DNA of 64,000 nucleotides from Kluyveromyces lactis (taxonomy: Eukaryota > Ascomycota > Saccharomycetes > Saccharomycetales > Saccharomycetaceae). The notes below the pieces were generated by a model, which saw nothing but the letters and a program-made list of their open reading frames with translations, did not search any database and was not told where the DNA came from. The DNA lies in assembly GCF_000002515.2 (NCBI RefSeq), contig NC_006039.1:682001-746000 (forward strand). Reading direction: 5' to 3'. This document shows, piece by piece, positions 10,967 through 25,240 of the stretch (within the stretch, counting starts at the first letter, position 1; each line of letters opens with the position of its first letter). Position numbers and translations under genes: made by a program.

Positions 10967-11436
10967 CACAGACACTTCGGTATATGATTGTTAGAAGATG
11001 GTAATAGAGCGGTGTACCTATAGTATGTCTATGATAGGCCAGTACGTTTAGGTTGTGACCCACGTCTTAACAATAACATTAACTCTTACTCGAAGCGGTT
11101 TTTTCAGTTTCATAAACACCGGAAAATCTAAAAACATATCAAAAATTAGTTACATACACGTAGGTGCGTACAAGTGGGGACATATTTATAAAAGATACCC
11201 TAGCGACATTAAACACCAAAAGAGAAAAAGTGAAGGAAATGAGCTGAATATCTACACTGATGCTAGAACCCTTGAAAAAGGGTAAGGAATCAGGAAGAAA
11301 AACAACTCTAAGAAATATTAGTAGTTAAAGTGTGACTCAAGAAGTGAAAGCTTAATTAAAGGCCTCTGTAGAATAGAGAAAAGTATTAGGATCGAAAAAG
11401 GACGATTTGGAACAATTTCTATGCTAAGAGATGTGT
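10967..11436. other. Intergenic, YIL067C-family promoter and RNR 3' flank
   Basis: A 470-bp gap contains the leftward promoter of the LCCL gene and the 3' flank of RNR. A 76-codon open frame across 11055-11285 looks non-coding. I see no specific element. Confidence 0.4.
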
Positions 11437-14064
11437 TTATCCGGAACACATTTCACAAGCTTCTGGGTTATCAATAGCACAAGCAATAACCTTGGAGTTG
11501 AAAATATCGAACTCACTAGCGTCGGTTGGGGCTTGTTTAACATCCTCGGCATCCTTTGCTGACTCGGCAGGAGTAACTGGAGTGACTGGTTGAGTGTCAT
11601 CAATTTTTAGGGATGCTACGCTGTTTACGATAGATTCTTCACTAGATGGAGCTGGAGAAACTTCTTTGAAAGCCTCCACAGCCGGTGTCACACTTTGGTC
11701 ATTGACACTGGCTTTATGAGGAATGTAAACTGGGCGGTTAAGTTTAGAAAGATCAACAACACTATTAGCAGCTTGTTCTGCAACAGACTTATCGATAGTA
11801 AATTGAATTGCAGCAGATGCAGCTTGTGTTCTTAGGTAGTACATACCAGTCTTCAAACCCTTTTTCCATCCGTAGAAATGCATGGAAGTTAACTTACCCA
11901 TGGTTGGTGCACGAATATGGATATTTAAGGATTGAGATTGATCAATGTAAGCAGCACGGTCGGCCGCCATGTCGATAATATGCTTTTGAGACAATTCCCA
12001 AACAGTCTTGTATAGGTCCTTCAATTCTTGTGGGATATTTGGTAAGTTCTGAATGGAACCATTGTCGGCAATAATATGAGATTTCATAGCTTCATCCCAA
12101 ATACCCAAGTCAACCAAGTCATGCAATAAGTATGGGTTGACAATTTGGAACTCACCAGACAAAACACGACGAGAGTACATGTTGGATGTGTATGGTTCAA
12201 AACATTCGTTGTAACCCAAAATTTGAGATGTGGATGCTGTTGGCATTGGAGCAACCAACAATGAGTTTCTCATACCATTCAACTTGATTTGTTCTTTCAA
12301 AGTATTCCAGTCCCATAGAGCAGTTGGTGTCTTACCCCATAAATCGAATTGCAATTGACCTTGAGATGCAGGAGAACCTGGGAATGTTTCATAATGGCCT
12401 TCTTCTTTGGCCAATTCCATGGAAGCTTCGCAGGCACCATGGTAAATGGTTTCGAAGATTTCAATGTTCAGTTTCTTAGCTTCTTCAGAATCAAATGGCA
12501 AACGCAACATCATAAAAGCGTCGGCTAGACCTTGGACACCCAAAGCAATAGGTCTGTGTCTCATGTTCGATCTTCTAGCGGTTTCAACTGGGTAATAGTT
12601 ACGGTCTATGATTCTGTTCAAGTTGCGTGTTAGTACCTTAGCGATGCTGTGTAGCTTCTCAAAGTTGTATGTCTGAGTTTTTCCGTCGGTAGACCTTTCA
12701 ATGAAAGCTGGTAACGCGATGGAAGCCAAGTTACAAACGGCGGTTTCTGTAGGGTCAGAATATTCGACAATTTCACAACACAAGTTTGAAGACTTAATGG
12801 TACCCAGGTTCTTTTGATTGCTCTTCAAGTTACAAGCATCCTTGTAAAGCATGAACGGAGTACCTGTTTCTGTTTGCGCTTCCAAGATAGCATACCATAA
12901 TTTTTGGGCCTTAACGGTTTTTCTACCACGACCTTCTCTTTCGTAACGTTCATACATTTCTTCAAATTCTTCACCGTAAGCGTCAGGTAAACCGGGAGCT
13001 TCATTAGGAGAGAACAAGGTCCAGTCCTGGTTCTTTTCCACTCTCTTCATGAACAAATCAGGAATCCACAATGCAGGGAATAAATCTCTAGCACGAATTT
13101 CTTCCTTTCCATGATTCTTCCTGATATCAATGAAATCGAAGATATCAGAATGCCATGGTTCAATGTATAAAGCGAAGGCACCTGGTCTCTTGTTACCACC
13201 TTGGTCAACGTAACGAGCAGTGTTGTTGAAGACACGGATCATTGGAATGATACCATTAGAAGTTCCGTTGGTACCAGCAATGTAAGAACCAGTAGAACGG
13301 ATGTTGTGAATGTGCAACCCAATACCACCAGCAGTCTTTGAGATCATAGCACATTCCTTCAAGGTATCGTAAATACCTTCGATGGAATCCTCTTTCATAG
13401 CAACCAAGAAACAAGATGACATTTGAGGATGAGGAGTACCAGCGTTGAACAATGTAGGAGAAGCGTGGGTGAAATATCTTTGAGACATTAGGTTGTAAGT
13501 CTCTAATACTCGTTCTATATCGTTACCGTGAATACCAACAGCCACTCTCATAATCATGTGTTGTGGACGTTCAGCAACCTTACCATCGATTCTCAACAAG
13601 TAAGAACGTTCTAAGGTCTTGAAACCGAAGTAATTGAATTGGAAATCTCTGTCGTAAACGATAGCAGAGTTCAAAGTGTCCTTATTATCCATGACAATCT
13701 TATAAACTTCGTCGGAAATCATTGGGGAGTGAATACCAGTCCTTGGATTAACCCATTGGTACAAGTCGTCAACAACTTGAGAGAACTGTTTTGTAGTTTG
13801 CTTGTGCAAATTAGAAATAGCAATTCTAGCAGCCAGGGTAGCATAATCTGGATGGATAGTGGTCATGTAAGCACATGTTTCAGCAGCCAAATTATCCAAT
13901 TCCACGGTAGTAACACCTTCATAAACACCAGAAATAATACGCTGAGTGATTTTAACAGCATCGATATGTTTTGCATCTAAACCATAACAGAGACGTGACA
14001 CACGCGCAGTGATCTTATCAAATTGAACTGGCTCCTTATGGCCATCTCTCTTGTATACGAACAT
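11437..14064 (-). CDS. RNR1: Ribonucleoside-diphosphate reductase large subunit
   Basis: The 875-residue alpha subunit of class Ia ribonucleotide reductase reduces ribonucleoside diphosphates to deoxy forms in the cytosol. The N terminus ([18 protein letters not shown]) is the allosteric ATP-cone. Catalytic residues are visible: Cys218 in MSSCFL, Cys444 in ETAVCNLAS as its redox partner, and Asn427, Cys429 and Glu431 in NLCCE. The C terminus ends CEMCSG, the mobile CxxC tail that re-reduces the site. An Asp/Ser/Thr/Pro-rich linker (about 770-855) precedes it. S. cerevisiae has two copies, RNR1 and RNR3; only one is here. An MluI box upstream fits G1/S control. Codon use is strongly biased. 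Confidence 0.97.
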   Translation of the reverse strand: MFVYKRDGHKEPVQFDKITARVSRLCYGLDAKHIDAVKITQRIISGVYEGVTTVELDNLAAETCAYMTTIHPDYATLAARIAISNLHKQTTKQFSQVVDDLYQWVNPRTGIHSPMISDEVYKIVMDNKDTLNSAIVYDRDFQFNYFGFKTLERSYLLRIDGKVAERPQHMIMRVAVGIHGNDIERVLETYNLMSQRYFTHASPTLFNAGTPHPQMSSCFLVAMKEDSIEGIYDTLKECAMISKTAGGIGLHIHNIRSTGSYIAGTNGTSNGIIPMIRVFNNTARYVDQGGNKRPGAFALYIEPWHSDIFDFIDIRKNHGKEEIRARDLFPALWIPDLFMKRVEKNQDWTLFSPNEAPGLPDAYGEEFEEMYERYEREGRGRKTVKAQKLWYAILEAQTETGTPFMLYKDACNLKSNQKNLGTIKSSNLCCEIVEYSDPTETAVCNLASIALPAFIERSTDGKTQTYNFEKLHSIAKVLTRNLNRIIDRNYYPVETARRSNMRHRPIALGVQGLADAFMMLRLPFDSEEAKKLNIEIFETIYHGACEASMELAKEEGHYETFPGSPASQGQLQFDLWGKTPTALWDWNTLKEQIKLNGMRNSLLVAPMPTASTSQILGYNECFEPYTSNMYSRRVLSGEFQIVNPYLLHDLVDLGIWDEAMKSHIIADNGSIQNLPNIPQELKDLYKTVWELSQKHIIDMAADRAAYIDQSQSLNIHIRAPTMGKLTSMHFYGWKKGLKTGMYYLRTQAASAAIQFTIDKSVAEQAANSVVDLSKLNRPVYIPHKASVNDQSVTPAVEAFKEVSPAPSSEESIVNSVASLKIDDTQPVTPVTPAESAKDAEDVKQAPTDASEFDIFNSKVIACAIDNPEACEMCSG

Positions 14065-15287
14065 CTTTTTTTCAGTTAAACTTCACGCAGCGAAGTAATT
14101 AAAGAGAAGAAACAATGTTAGCTTTAGCTGTATATTCGGCACAATGTTTGCAAAAAGATACTATTGTTTGCTGAATATTGTATCAAGAGTCGAGTTTTTG
14201 ATCGATAAAACTTATTATCCAAAGCGATATGTTTTCAATGTCGGATCTCTGCTTGCTTCTGGCCCTCTAAGAATCTTAATGAAGGAAGTGGCCTTCAAAA
14301 CAGGTTTATAATGCGAAAGTAAGAATAAGAAATAGTCTGAAACTCAAAGCTGAACGCGTCTTGGCTTATATATATACATATGTCAGCCAGGACCTTGTAC
14401 GAGTTGTTAAACTCCTCGATTATATTCATCTCTGTGGGAATAAGAACGGGTGAAATTTTTTTCGCGTTTTTTTTCGATTTAAAAATAAAGAAATTCAACG
14501 GCAAGTTTACGTGTCGGGCTGGAGATTGAGCGCCGGTTTCTGTGCGGGGGCGTCGGTCTTCATGACAAACACGTATATCTCGATTAAGTAGGATAGTTTA
14601 CGTGTTACGCGCGTTGGTGGGAAGTGTAAACAACCGGCGAACCTCATTTGGTGTTCTCGAGTGAATAAGGGCTTCCAATAGTCGAGTGCGTGATGACGGG
14701 TGCAGTATCCACAGAAGATACGATGCCTTCGACAAAACAAGAGGAAAAAACAGACGTAGAACAGGGTGCTAGGTGTGTGAATTGCGGCAAACTGGACAGA
14801 ATTAGACTCGGTTGTTGTTGTTTGTTACTATTTAATGGAAGACTACGTGATACCGCCAGTTAGTAAGGAGGAGAGACCATCATACTGATTTGGTAATCTG
14901 GAAATTTCCTATGGTCACGTGATACGATACCAATGCCTTTACCCAAGGCGAAGGCGAAGGCCACTAGAACTGTGGGGCAGTACTTGGTCCAATGGAAACA
15001 ATTCTTCCTATGTATCCATCATTACTAGCAATTGTAACAGAAACATTTCACTTCTTCGTTGTTCTCACTTTTGTAACTACATTTCATCTTTTAATGTAAA
15101 CTTTGTGATGCAATTCATGAATTGAAGATTCACAAGTTCGAATATATTTTGATCATTAGCAGATTATTTCATTAGATTGATAGGGACATACATATAACAT
15201 TATTTACAAGCGAGTAATATGGGTGACAGGATATTCCCTGGAGATTATATTTCTATTCTTGAGAATGTAGTGGAGGAAAGAAATTTG
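14065..15287 (-). promoter_or_regulatory. RNR upstream region with MBF-type site
   Basis: The 1.2-kb gap carries ACGCGT at 14354-14359, about 290 bp upstream of the RNR start, plus CGCGT-containing sequences near 14461-14470 and 14603-14612. ACGCGT is the MluI cell-cycle box bound by MBF, which drives RNR1 at G1/S in S. cerevisiae. I did not find an Rfx1/Crt1 X-box by eye. Short open frames here (e.g. 14507-14740) have no support. Confidence 0.5.
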
Positions 15288-15755
15288 TTAGCGCCTTCTG
15301 CCTCTGATAAGGAGGCCGATGGTGGTTGCGCCGATGGCGATTCCTGCACTGATCAAGGCAATCCCTTTTAATCCCTGAGAAGTGATCTTGTTTTCTACAG
15401 CGGTTTGTAGCATCAATGCTTGTTTGTTTTCAGGTTCATGATGCACTAGTGCATCCACGTACCGCTTTGCAGTAGAGTATTCGCCGAGTTTGTAACATCC
15501 GATGGTCAAATAGTATAAGCACTCTCTTCTTCTCATTGGAGATTCTTTGTATATGTCCGTCAATAACTTAACACCCAACATCTGATCTTCCTTATTCGTC
15601 GATCTGACGAGACCCCAGGCGTAATTGAAGCGTGATTGAATAGATGATATTTCGCCCCCTTCATTGAGCACCTGTTGCCTTAAAATTTCGATTTGATCGC
15701 TGTTTAATGCAGAATATGAATCCTCCAATTCAGGAAGGTAGTGGATGTTAGTCAT
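15288..15755 (-). CDS. FIS1: Mitochondrial fission protein Fis1
   Basis: The 155-residue protein matches Fis1, the tail-anchored outer-membrane protein that recruits Mdv1/Caf4 and Dnm1 to divide mitochondria and peroxisomes. The cytosolic part is a TPR-like helical bundle; YAWGLVRSTNKEDQMLGVKL (about 46-65) and LYYLTIGCYKLGEYSTAKRY (about 80-99) are typical. A single membrane segment near 129-150 is followed by the basic tail RGRRR needed for mitochondrial targeting. Length equals S. cerevisiae Fis1. It is divergent from EFM4 across 330 bp. Confidence 0.96.
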   Translation of the reverse strand: MTNIHYLPELEDSYSALNSDQIEILRQQVLNEGGEISSIQSRFNYAWGLVRSTNKEDQMLGVKLLTDIYKESPMRRRECLYYLTIGCYKLGEYSTAKRYVDALVHHEPENKQALMLQTAVENKITSQGLKGIALISAGIAIGATTIGLLIRGRRR

Positions 15756-16085
15756 ACCGCAGTATTTTTTTGAGCTTGTGCGAGTGATTTCAAGATAAAG
15801 AAATAACTGCTACCTTCGATCGTTTCAGATGTTGTTAATGATATTGTTTCAAATTCAATGTCAAATTATCAGTTTTAACTTTTCAATTTATTTTTCTTAC
15901 GTCCGCTAGACATCTCGAAAACGTTTTGATTATATACAAATATATACAGAAAGTCATCTCTGAGAATTGGTACAGAGGCATCGCAATAAGATCAGCAATT
16001 GAAGTTCCGTTCCAAATATCAACACTGATAATTGCGGTAATTTATCCGTTGGTTCATTTTTGTCCAGAAAACTTACACTAGAAAC
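15756..16085. promoter_or_regulatory. Divergent FIS1/EFM4 promoter region
   Basis: This 330-bp AT-rich spacer separates two outward-facing genes. I see no clear Reb1, Abf1 or TATA arrangement beyond generic AT tracts. Confidence 0.4.
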
Positions 16086-16784
16086 ATGGAAGATACAACA
16101 AAATTGAATACTTCTAAGTTGGGAACTAAGGAATACTGGGACGATTTCTACTCATTAGAGAAACAAAACTTCGAGGAGAACCCTGAGGATACTGGAGAAT
16201 GCTGGTTCGCTGATAACGATGCAGAGGAGAAAATGGTCGAATTTCTACTAGATAACTTGGGCGAATACAATATCAAAGAAGACAGCTCAATGATTGATCT
16301 CGGAACTGGAAATGGTCATCTTTTGTTCACTCTATTGGAGGAAGGTTTCAAAGGTGAAATGATCGGTGTAGATTACTCTGAAAAATCAGTCGAGTTTGCT
16401 GCTGAGATTCTCAAGACTAAATACAGCCAAAATGATAACGTAACTTTTGCTACGGCAGATATATTCAATGAACAATGGGCCCCAGGTAAATTCGATGTCG
16501 TTCTAGATAAAGGTACACTAGATGCCATCGCATTAAGCGGTATAAAATTTGAAAACAATGAAACCGTGGTAGATGTCTATCCGAAAGTGATAGAGAAGAT
16601 ATTAGGCGAAAACAGTATTCTGTTGATTACATCATGCAATTTTACAGAAGAGGAACTCATAAAGATTATTGAAACAGAGACGTTGAAAAAATGGAAATCG
16701 GTAAACTATCCAATATTTGAGTTCGGTGGTGTCAAAGGAACTACAATATGCAGCGTTGCCTTTCTCAAATCTTCTGCTAAATAA
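16086..16784 (+). CDS. EFM4: Protein-lysine methyltransferase Efm4 (See1)
   Basis: The 232-residue seven-beta-strand methyltransferase matches Efm4/See1, which methylates a lysine of elongation factor 1A in the cytosol. The N terminus has the family signature KLGTKEYWDDFYSLEKQNF (about 11-29), and ECWFADNDAEEKMVEFL follows. SAM-binding motif I is IDLGTGNG (70-77), motif II is GVDYSEKSVEFA, and FDVVLDKGTLDAIAL is the post-II region. It is slightly shorter than the S. cerevisiae protein (257). It converges on YRB2 with 82 bp between stops, and pairs divergently with FIS1, as in S. cerevisiae. Confidence 0.92.
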   Translation: MEDTTKLNTSKLGTKEYWDDFYSLEKQNFEENPEDTGECWFADNDAEEKMVEFLLDNLGEYNIKEDSSMIDLGTGNGHLLFTLLEEGFKGEMIGVDYSEKSVEFAAEILKTKYSQNDNVTFATADIFNEQWAPGKFDVVLDKGTLDAIALSGIKFENNETVVDVYPKVIEKILGENSILLITSCNFTEEELIKIIETETLKKWKSVNYPIFEFGGVKGTTICSVAFLKSSAK

Positions 16785-16866
16785 TCTTAATTAAGGTATT
16801 ATTCAAAAGGTTTTAAGTAGTGTCAATTTTACAAAGTCTGTTTGAATCAGAAGTAATATGTCCAAT

Positions 16867-17906
16867 TCAATTCTCCAGGATATGAGCATTTACTTTCTCA
16901 TATAACTCATCTGCTATTTCAGCTTTTCCTGTCCTTAAGGCATACTGGACAGGATTCTTGTTCTCATCAACTGCTAATATTCTGACGAACTTTTCTCCGT
17001 TCAGAGAACCTGGGAACCCTTTTTTAATAGAAAATCCTTTTACAAGCGGTAGATTCAATATTACTTTCAATAACCCACGGGATCTCATTACTATTCTCGA
17101 CTTTTCTGAAACTTCATCTTTATTTAAATGTAGAACACCAATTCCTCTTTCCTTCCAACCATCCTTTATATCGGTAAGCTGATACAGCTTGGCATTTGTT
17201 TGGAAGATCGATTCTTCTGTCTCTTCGCCCGATTTGACGTCTTGTTTCGTTAATTTTACTGTTGGCTCTCTTGATTGGGCTGGAGTACTTTCCTTTTTTT
17301 CTGATTCGACTGTTTGCTTGTCTTTTGCAACACTATCTTTGGAGGCTACTTTTGCAGCTTTGAATCCAGCACCAAATGATAGACCAGATCCGAACGAGAA
17401 ACCTGGTTCAACCTTGACGGTGTCCTTATTTCCATCTTTCTCAGTGGTTTTAGCCGCAGGTAAACCAGCAGAAAAAGCATTGGCTGCTCCAAATGGTTTA
17501 GTTGCCACTCCAAAGCCAGAAACAAAACTTGAAGATTGGCCAAATGTGAACGATGGTTTTTCCACGTCTTTTTCTGGTTTAGGTTCTGTTTTCTTCCCTT
17601 CTATCTCTGCCTTGGCGCCCTCATCTTTTTCCTTGGCCTCTTCTTCTTTTTTATTATTTGTATCTTCTTCTTTTGTTACCGCTGTTTCCGTTGTCTCAGC
17701 AGTTTCAATATTTTTAGGTCTCTCTACGGAATTGGCCTCTTCATTTGCTGTATCATTCTCTGTTATGAACTTATCAGTCTCTTCTGAAGGTTTTGCTTCA
17801 TCTTTATCATTGAGTTTGACCTTCTTCACAGGAGTTTCTGTGCTTTCTAATTCCGAATTCACCTCAGGAAGCGCACGTTTATTGCTATCGTTTAAAGTTT
17901 CTGGCA
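16867..17906 (-). CDS. YRB2: Ran-GTPase-binding protein Yrb2
   Basis: The 346-residue protein matches nuclear Yrb2 (327 in S. cerevisiae), a RanBP3-type cofactor of Crm1-dependent export. The first half is acidic and lysine-rich with low complexity, then has scattered FG motifs (SGFGVATKPFG, FSFGSGLSFGAGF, about 125-195). The C-terminal Ran-binding domain (about 220-345) contains AKLYQLTDIKDGWKERGIG and SRIVMRSRGLLKVILNLPL. The frame reaches 17925 through a TTG; the ATG giving MPETLNDSNKR is the likely start. It sits between EFM4 and ARC15 as in S. cerevisiae. Confidence 0.93.
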
Positions 17907-18212
17907 TTGTGAAAAGCAGGAACAATATACTGGAGCCTTCTTGACAATATTATAACCCTTTCTTGGCATATGTCTGTGCTTTCAATAAGAACTGAATGTT
18001 TAAAACTAGTACTTTCTCTTTTTTTTTTTTTTGGAAATACTAACTCTGAGAGGTCCCAGTAATACTTAATAAAGGGCCTGCACTCCATGTGAACAAAGGC
18101 CAAACAAACAAAGATCCGTAATGATCGCCCATTGGTAGGTGAAACTGGATCATATACGTTAGAGTAAATATATCATACTAAATTAAGTAAAATCGTACTG
18201 TTATATAGTTCT
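17907..18212. other. Intergenic, YRB2 promoter and ARC15 3' flank
   Basis: A 306-bp spacer includes a T13 run on the plus strand (about 18018-18032), i.e. a poly(dA) tract about 115 bp upstream of YRB2. Nothing else is recognised. Confidence 0.4.
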
Positions 18213-18674
18213 TTATACAGTTCTTCTATCCGAGAGATAGTGAACGATTGGATTGACACCCGCAACTTGCGTTAACTTTTCGAACCATGCGAGAAGGATA
18301 CCCCCATGCTTTTGACCCTCAGGTATAGACATACCCTTGTATAGGTATTTTATCAATGCGTCTTGTTGCTTGCGATCCAAGCGCTTAACTATATTAGCAA
18401 TATCCACTTGTCTCACTTGGGTTAGCACCTCCAATATACCAGAGAAATATTGTGATTTCGCTTGTTCGTCGGCGTTGTATGGAGGATCAGTTGTGAATAG
18501 CTCAACAGCAGCTGCAAAATCACCAGATGATGTGTAAGAACGTAACTGTTGAATGGTTGGCTGTAACTCTTGTAAACTCACGGTATGTGAATATGGTGGT
18601 TTCAAATCATCCGCCGTTAATCTCCCACTTTCAGGATCGTAAGCATCGATATCAATTCTTCTCCAGTCTTCCAT
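18213..18674 (-). CDS. ARC15: Arp2/3 complex subunit ARPC5
   Basis: The 153-residue protein matches Arc15 (154 in S. cerevisiae), the p16/ARPC5 subunit of the Arp2/3 complex that nucleates branched actin at cortical patches. The N terminus MEDWRRIDIDAYDPESG is the family start. Conserved blocks are NIVKRLDRKQQDALIKYLYKG (about 98-118) and the C-terminal stretch with GGILLAWFEKLTQVAGVNPIVHYLSDRRTV. A Reb1 site lies about 180 bp upstream. Confidence 0.96.
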   Translation of the reverse strand: MEDWRRIDIDAYDPESGRLTADDLKPPYSHTVSLQELQPTIQQLRSYTSSGDFAAAVELFTTDPPYNADEQAKSQYFSGILEVLTQVRQVDIANIVKRLDRKQQDALIKYLYKGMSIPEGQKHGGILLAWFEKLTQVAGVNPIVHYLSDRRTV

Positions 18675-19020
18675 ATTACTAGTTCAGAAGGCAGCTGCTT
18701 GGATGAATACGATAAGGATAATTCAGCGCTAATGCTTCCTGATAAAAGAAGTAGACCGGCCTGCAGTTATTTCGAGTATTTTAACCTAATCCATTTAAAG
18801 GTTTCCATTCAATATGAATCCCATTCAATAGTAACTTATAGGAGATATCCGGGTAATAAATCTGGAAACAGGGTAACTATGGTTTACAGCACTGGACCGA
18901 TTGACTGTTTATCACTGACAGGAAGAACGATAAGCAGATGATAACATTATCTTCTTATACATATATATTAACTAAGTTCAAATTGATATAGATATACGGG
19001 TTATTCTTTGGTGGTTCCGT
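18675..19020 (-). promoter_or_regulatory. ARC15 promoter with Reb1 site
   Basis: CCGGGTAA, a Reb1 site, lies at 18849-18856 in a 346-bp gap between ARC15 and the 3' end of ARG5,6. Reb1 commonly keeps promoters free of nucleosomes and can stop read-through from the upstream gene. Confidence 0.5.
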
Positions 19021-22198
<3,178 letters not shown>

Positions 22199-23104
22199 TC
22201 AATACATCAATGTGTCTGTAGAACCATTGGAAGTATCATTGCGAGATCTGTCCCTCCTTGATCGGTAGCTAGAACTTGCAGTTTTTTGGAAATTTGATGC
22301 AGGTGAGGATATTGGACTAGTTGGTTGATAAGAATGGGAATGCCCTTGTGGAGGACCTCTTCTTTCGAAGGTATCGTGTCTTCTGATGGGTCTTCTAGCA
22401 TGTTCATGCATCGGTCTTGTTGAAGCACCAGTTAATTTATTTACGAGATCTTTCCTTTGGTAACCTCGTCCTCCTAATCCTCCACCTAGACGTCGAGGTT
22501 TGAAGAATTTCACCGTTCTGCCTCTTTCTATATCAACGATGGATGTTCGGCCCATGATTTCTATTCCCTTCCTTACACCAAGCTCTCTGAAACACTGTTT
22601 GGAGTCTTCATAACTGGTAAACTGCACAAAACCGTATCCTCGGCTCTTACCGTCTTGGTCTCTTACTATTCTGCACGATTCAATGTCGCCGTATTTGACG
22701 AAACTCTTCTGTAGTTCAACTTCGTCTACGGCATAGTGTAACCGTCCGACAAATAATGTGCGGTAGGGGTCACTAGAAATGTTTGCATCTGATTCAGGGT
22801 GCCACTCTTGTATTTTCTTCATCAACTCCTCCTGTTCTTTGTGCGATTCGTTCATGGCTTCATCATATACTTTCAAGTGTTGGTTCTCTGATACGGGATG
22901 GGTTGCCTTCTTATACTCTGAAACATGTTGCAACACGGCTGATACACCAGTGAGTGCATATTTCTTGTTCTGGTTTCGCCTTACTCTCACTCTCGATGGT
23001 GGTAATGGTGGACCTTGTGTAAATAACTTTGATACTGAAGACGGAAGTTTGGTCAAAGTGTGAAAGCCATTATGCCTGTTGTATTTCCTCGTTTGTGGTT
23101 TCAT
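22199..23104 (-). CDS. SNP1: U1 snRNP protein Snp1 (U1-70K)
   Basis: The 301-residue protein matches Snp1 (300 in S. cerevisiae), the U1-70K homologue that binds U1 RNA stem-loop I in 5' splice-site recognition. The N-terminal U1-70K region (1-110) includes the PPLPPSRVRV segment and the basic helix. One RRM follows (about 115-193) with RNP2 LFVGRL (117-122) and RNP1 RGYGFVQF (155-162). The C terminus is rich in Arg, Gly and Ser (KPRRLGGGLGGRGYQRK and RSRRDRSRNDT), as in the family. It lies between ARG5,6 and MOT2, mixing chromosome V and IX type neighbours. Confidence 0.95.
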   Translation of the reverse strand: MKPQTRKYNRHNGFHTLTKLPSSVSKLFTQGPPLPPSRVRVRRNQNKKYALTGVSAVLQHVSEYKKATHPVSENQHLKVYDEAMNESHKEQEELMKKIQEWHPESDANISSDPYRTLFVGRLHYAVDEVELQKSFVKYGDIESCRIVRDQDGKSRGYGFVQFTSYEDSKQCFRELGVRKGIEIMGRTSIVDIERGRTVKFFKPRRLGGGLGGRGYQRKDLVNKLTGASTRPMHEHARRPIRRHDTFERRGPPQGHSHSYQPTSPISSPASNFQKTASSSYRSRRDRSRNDTSNGSTDTLMY

Positions 23105-23515
23105 CTATTAATTGGAATGGATATGTGCCAATATTATCTTTATTGATGCGCTTACCGCAGTATCGAGGTTAAGGTGTATGCGCTGAGGTAAAGTGTATGT
23201 AATTATATTCCATATTTTTGGCGCATCTTTACTATTTAGATGTTAAATGTTACAATTTTCACATAATTGATGGAAAAACCTTAAAAAGAGTGTGTCAAAA
23301 TATGTATTTTAATGTGAATGCCTTTGACAGAAAGAAGAACCCAGAAAGACAGTAGATTACAAGGTCTGATTTGGAAAAATGAAATTGAAACAGTTGTTTA
23401 TCTAACAACCTGGAACGGTTTATATTGAAAAATAAATGAATGTACATGAATATATATATTTATTTATATGCTAACTTCGTAAAAGAAATATTATTGGAAT
23501 CATACTGAGTACTGA
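23105..23515. other. Intergenic, SNP1 promoter and MOT2 3' flank
   Basis: A 411-bp AT-rich spacer. TATATATTTATTTATAT lies near 23452-23468, next to the MOT2 3' end, and may act in 3'-end formation. No gene is seen. Confidence 0.35.
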
Positions 23516-25240
23516 TTATACGGCAGCAGTCTGTTTCTTACCGTGAATTAATTGATTTAGTAGATCGGAAGAATTGCTTTGTGGCTGGCTCATAACTTGC
23601 TGCGCCATGCCTTGCTGCGCCATGCCTTGTTGGGCTTGTAGTTGCATTTGCAGTGAAAGCTGTTGTTGCTGTTGCTGTAATTGCTGTTGCTGTAGCTGCT
23701 GCTTCTGCTGTTGTACTAATTGTGGTTGCTGGACAGCAATTCCCGGTGGTAACATGGTAGGTGTAGCCTTGTTTTGAATGAATGGCAGAAGAGAGGACAT
23801 GTGGTCCACAGGTTTTATAGTAAGCAAATCACATAGTTTGGCACCCAAGACACCTTCAGATTGCTCACTACATCCAATCTTCTCAAATGAAAAAAGTGAT
23901 GGGTAACTTTGATATGTTTCGTCATCCAATAAGTTGGAGTTGAATGTGTAGCTTCTTTCAGGAATATCTGATAAAAACTTAAAAGTTTGATCTAGGAACT
24001 TAACACATGTTGCCATTGGATCGTAAGGATCCTCGTATGTCTTTTCGCCCTTCTTCTTCGAACTTACGTTAGAAGAAGAGTTTGCTGTTGGGGCAGATCC
24101 AGTGGTCGTAGGAGTGCCTGGACCTGGACTGTTCAGAGTTTCCCCCAAGGAGCTTGACAACGTAGGGAAAGTGGTAGAAGTAGAAGTCTTGTTGAAAATA
24201 GTAGAAACTGGTGTGGGTGCTTGAGATATACCCCATGGGTTTGAACCAGATGGAACTGGAGCTGGTGTTAGCACAGGAGCGGTTTGCTTCGAGCTTGAAG
24301 TTGCAGCTGCTGGCACAGTAGAGTCATCTGTTCTCAATGAAGCATGAGCAAGCTTTGGCGTAGAGCTTGCACTTGTAGACGGTTTAGCAAGTGTAGGTGG
24401 TGCATGTGAGTGATGGGCATGTTCCTTCCTGGCATTGTTGAAAGCATCCGCTTCTTCCCCTGGTTCATGTAAAAACATACAGTTCGGATTTGGACATGGT
24501 TGTCCCCTCAAATACGAGGAGCAGTACTTTGTTGTACCATATGCTGCTTTCACTTGATGTCCATCAATATAGATACCATCTATGGCTTGAATACATTTTG
24601 CTGCATCGTCTTTTCTGGAAAAAGTAACGTAAATACCGTAACCTGAATTTATATGACTCGATGAATTTGAAACAGAATGGTGCTCGTGTCCAGTCTTCTT
24701 ATTGATGACGATCTTGTTAATTTTTCCATACTGGCCAAAATACTTGTCCGATCTCAAGATGGATGGAAGTTCTTCGTAAGGGTAAGGTGGATTCAACCCA
24801 ATAACGTAAACCAAATTCTTCTGAATGACCCTCATACCAGCAAGCTGTTTCCTATTATGAGTGTCATTTTCTCTACGTTCACGCTCCCTTTGCTTACGAT
24901 CACGTTCTTTTCTGGCCTGCTTGGAACGTTCCATTTTCAACTCTTCTGGAGAAAGAACGATGTACTCGACGCTTTCATCGTCGTACTTTCGACGACAAGC
25001 CGGACATCGACCATTAAGCTCAGGATTTTGACGAATATTGTTATAACAAAACTGACAAATCTGATATCCACAAGGACAAGGCTTGAAATGCTTATCCATA
25101 ACATCGAGTGGTTCTATACAAAGTGGACACAAGTCCTCTTCGTCATCCGATAAGAAGGACGTATCGTAATTTGATAAAGCTTTCTGAATCTCATGCTGAT
25201 TCTGATGAACATGCGGATTTTCCGTAGCCGTGGCATTCAT
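23516..25240 (-). CDS. MOT2: CCR4-NOT ubiquitin ligase subunit Mot2 (Not4)
   Basis: The 574-residue protein matches Mot2/Not4 (587 in S. cerevisiae), the RING E3 of the CCR4-NOT complex acting in mRNA decay, transcription and ribosome quality control. A C4C4 RING occupies about residues 38-82 (CPLCIEP to CPACRRKYDDE). A coiled basic helix (about 95-130), an RRM (about 135-215, NLVYVIGLNPPYP) and a CCCH finger (CSSYLRGQPCPNPNCMFLH) follow. The rest is low complexity with a glutamine run near the C terminus. The frame extends to a TTG at 25351; the ATG at 25240 (MNATATENPH) gives the family length. Confidence 0.95.
   Translation of the reverse strand: MNATATENPHVHQNQHEIQKALSNYDTSFLSDDEEDLCPLCIEPLDVMDKHFKPCPCGYQICQFCYNNIRQNPELNGRCPACRRKYDDESVEYIVLSPEELKMERSKQARKERDRKQRERERRENDTHNRKQLAGMRVIQKNLVYVIGLNPPYPYEELPSILRSDKYFGQYGKINKIVINKKTGHEHHSVSNSSSHINSGYGIYVTFSRKDDAAKCIQAIDGIYIDGHQVKAAYGTTKYCSSYLRGQPCPNPNCMFLHEPGEEADAFNNARKEHAHHSHAPPTLAKPSTSASSTPKLAHASLRTDDSTVPAAATSSSKQTAPVLTPAPVPSGSNPWGISQAPTPVSTIFNKTSTSTTFPTLSSSLGETLNSPGPGTPTTTGSAPTANSSSNVSSKKKGEKTYEDPYDPMATCVKFLDQTFKFLSDIPERSYTFNSNLLDDETYQSYPSLFSFEKIGCSEQSEGVLGAKLCDLLTIKPVDHMSSLLPFIQNKATPTMLPPGIAVQQPQLVQQQKQQLQQQQLQQQQQQLSLQMQLQAQQGMAQQGMAQQVMSQPQSNSSDLLNQLIHGKKQTAAV

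Noticed and set aside
11055-11285. 76-codon frame in the RNR/YIL067C spacer
   Set aside because: No recognisable content and no support from gene order in related yeasts.
14507-14740. 77-codon Cys/His-rich frame upstream of RNR
   Set aside because: Starts at a non-ATG codon and runs through promoter DNA; Cys and His do not form a known finger spacing.
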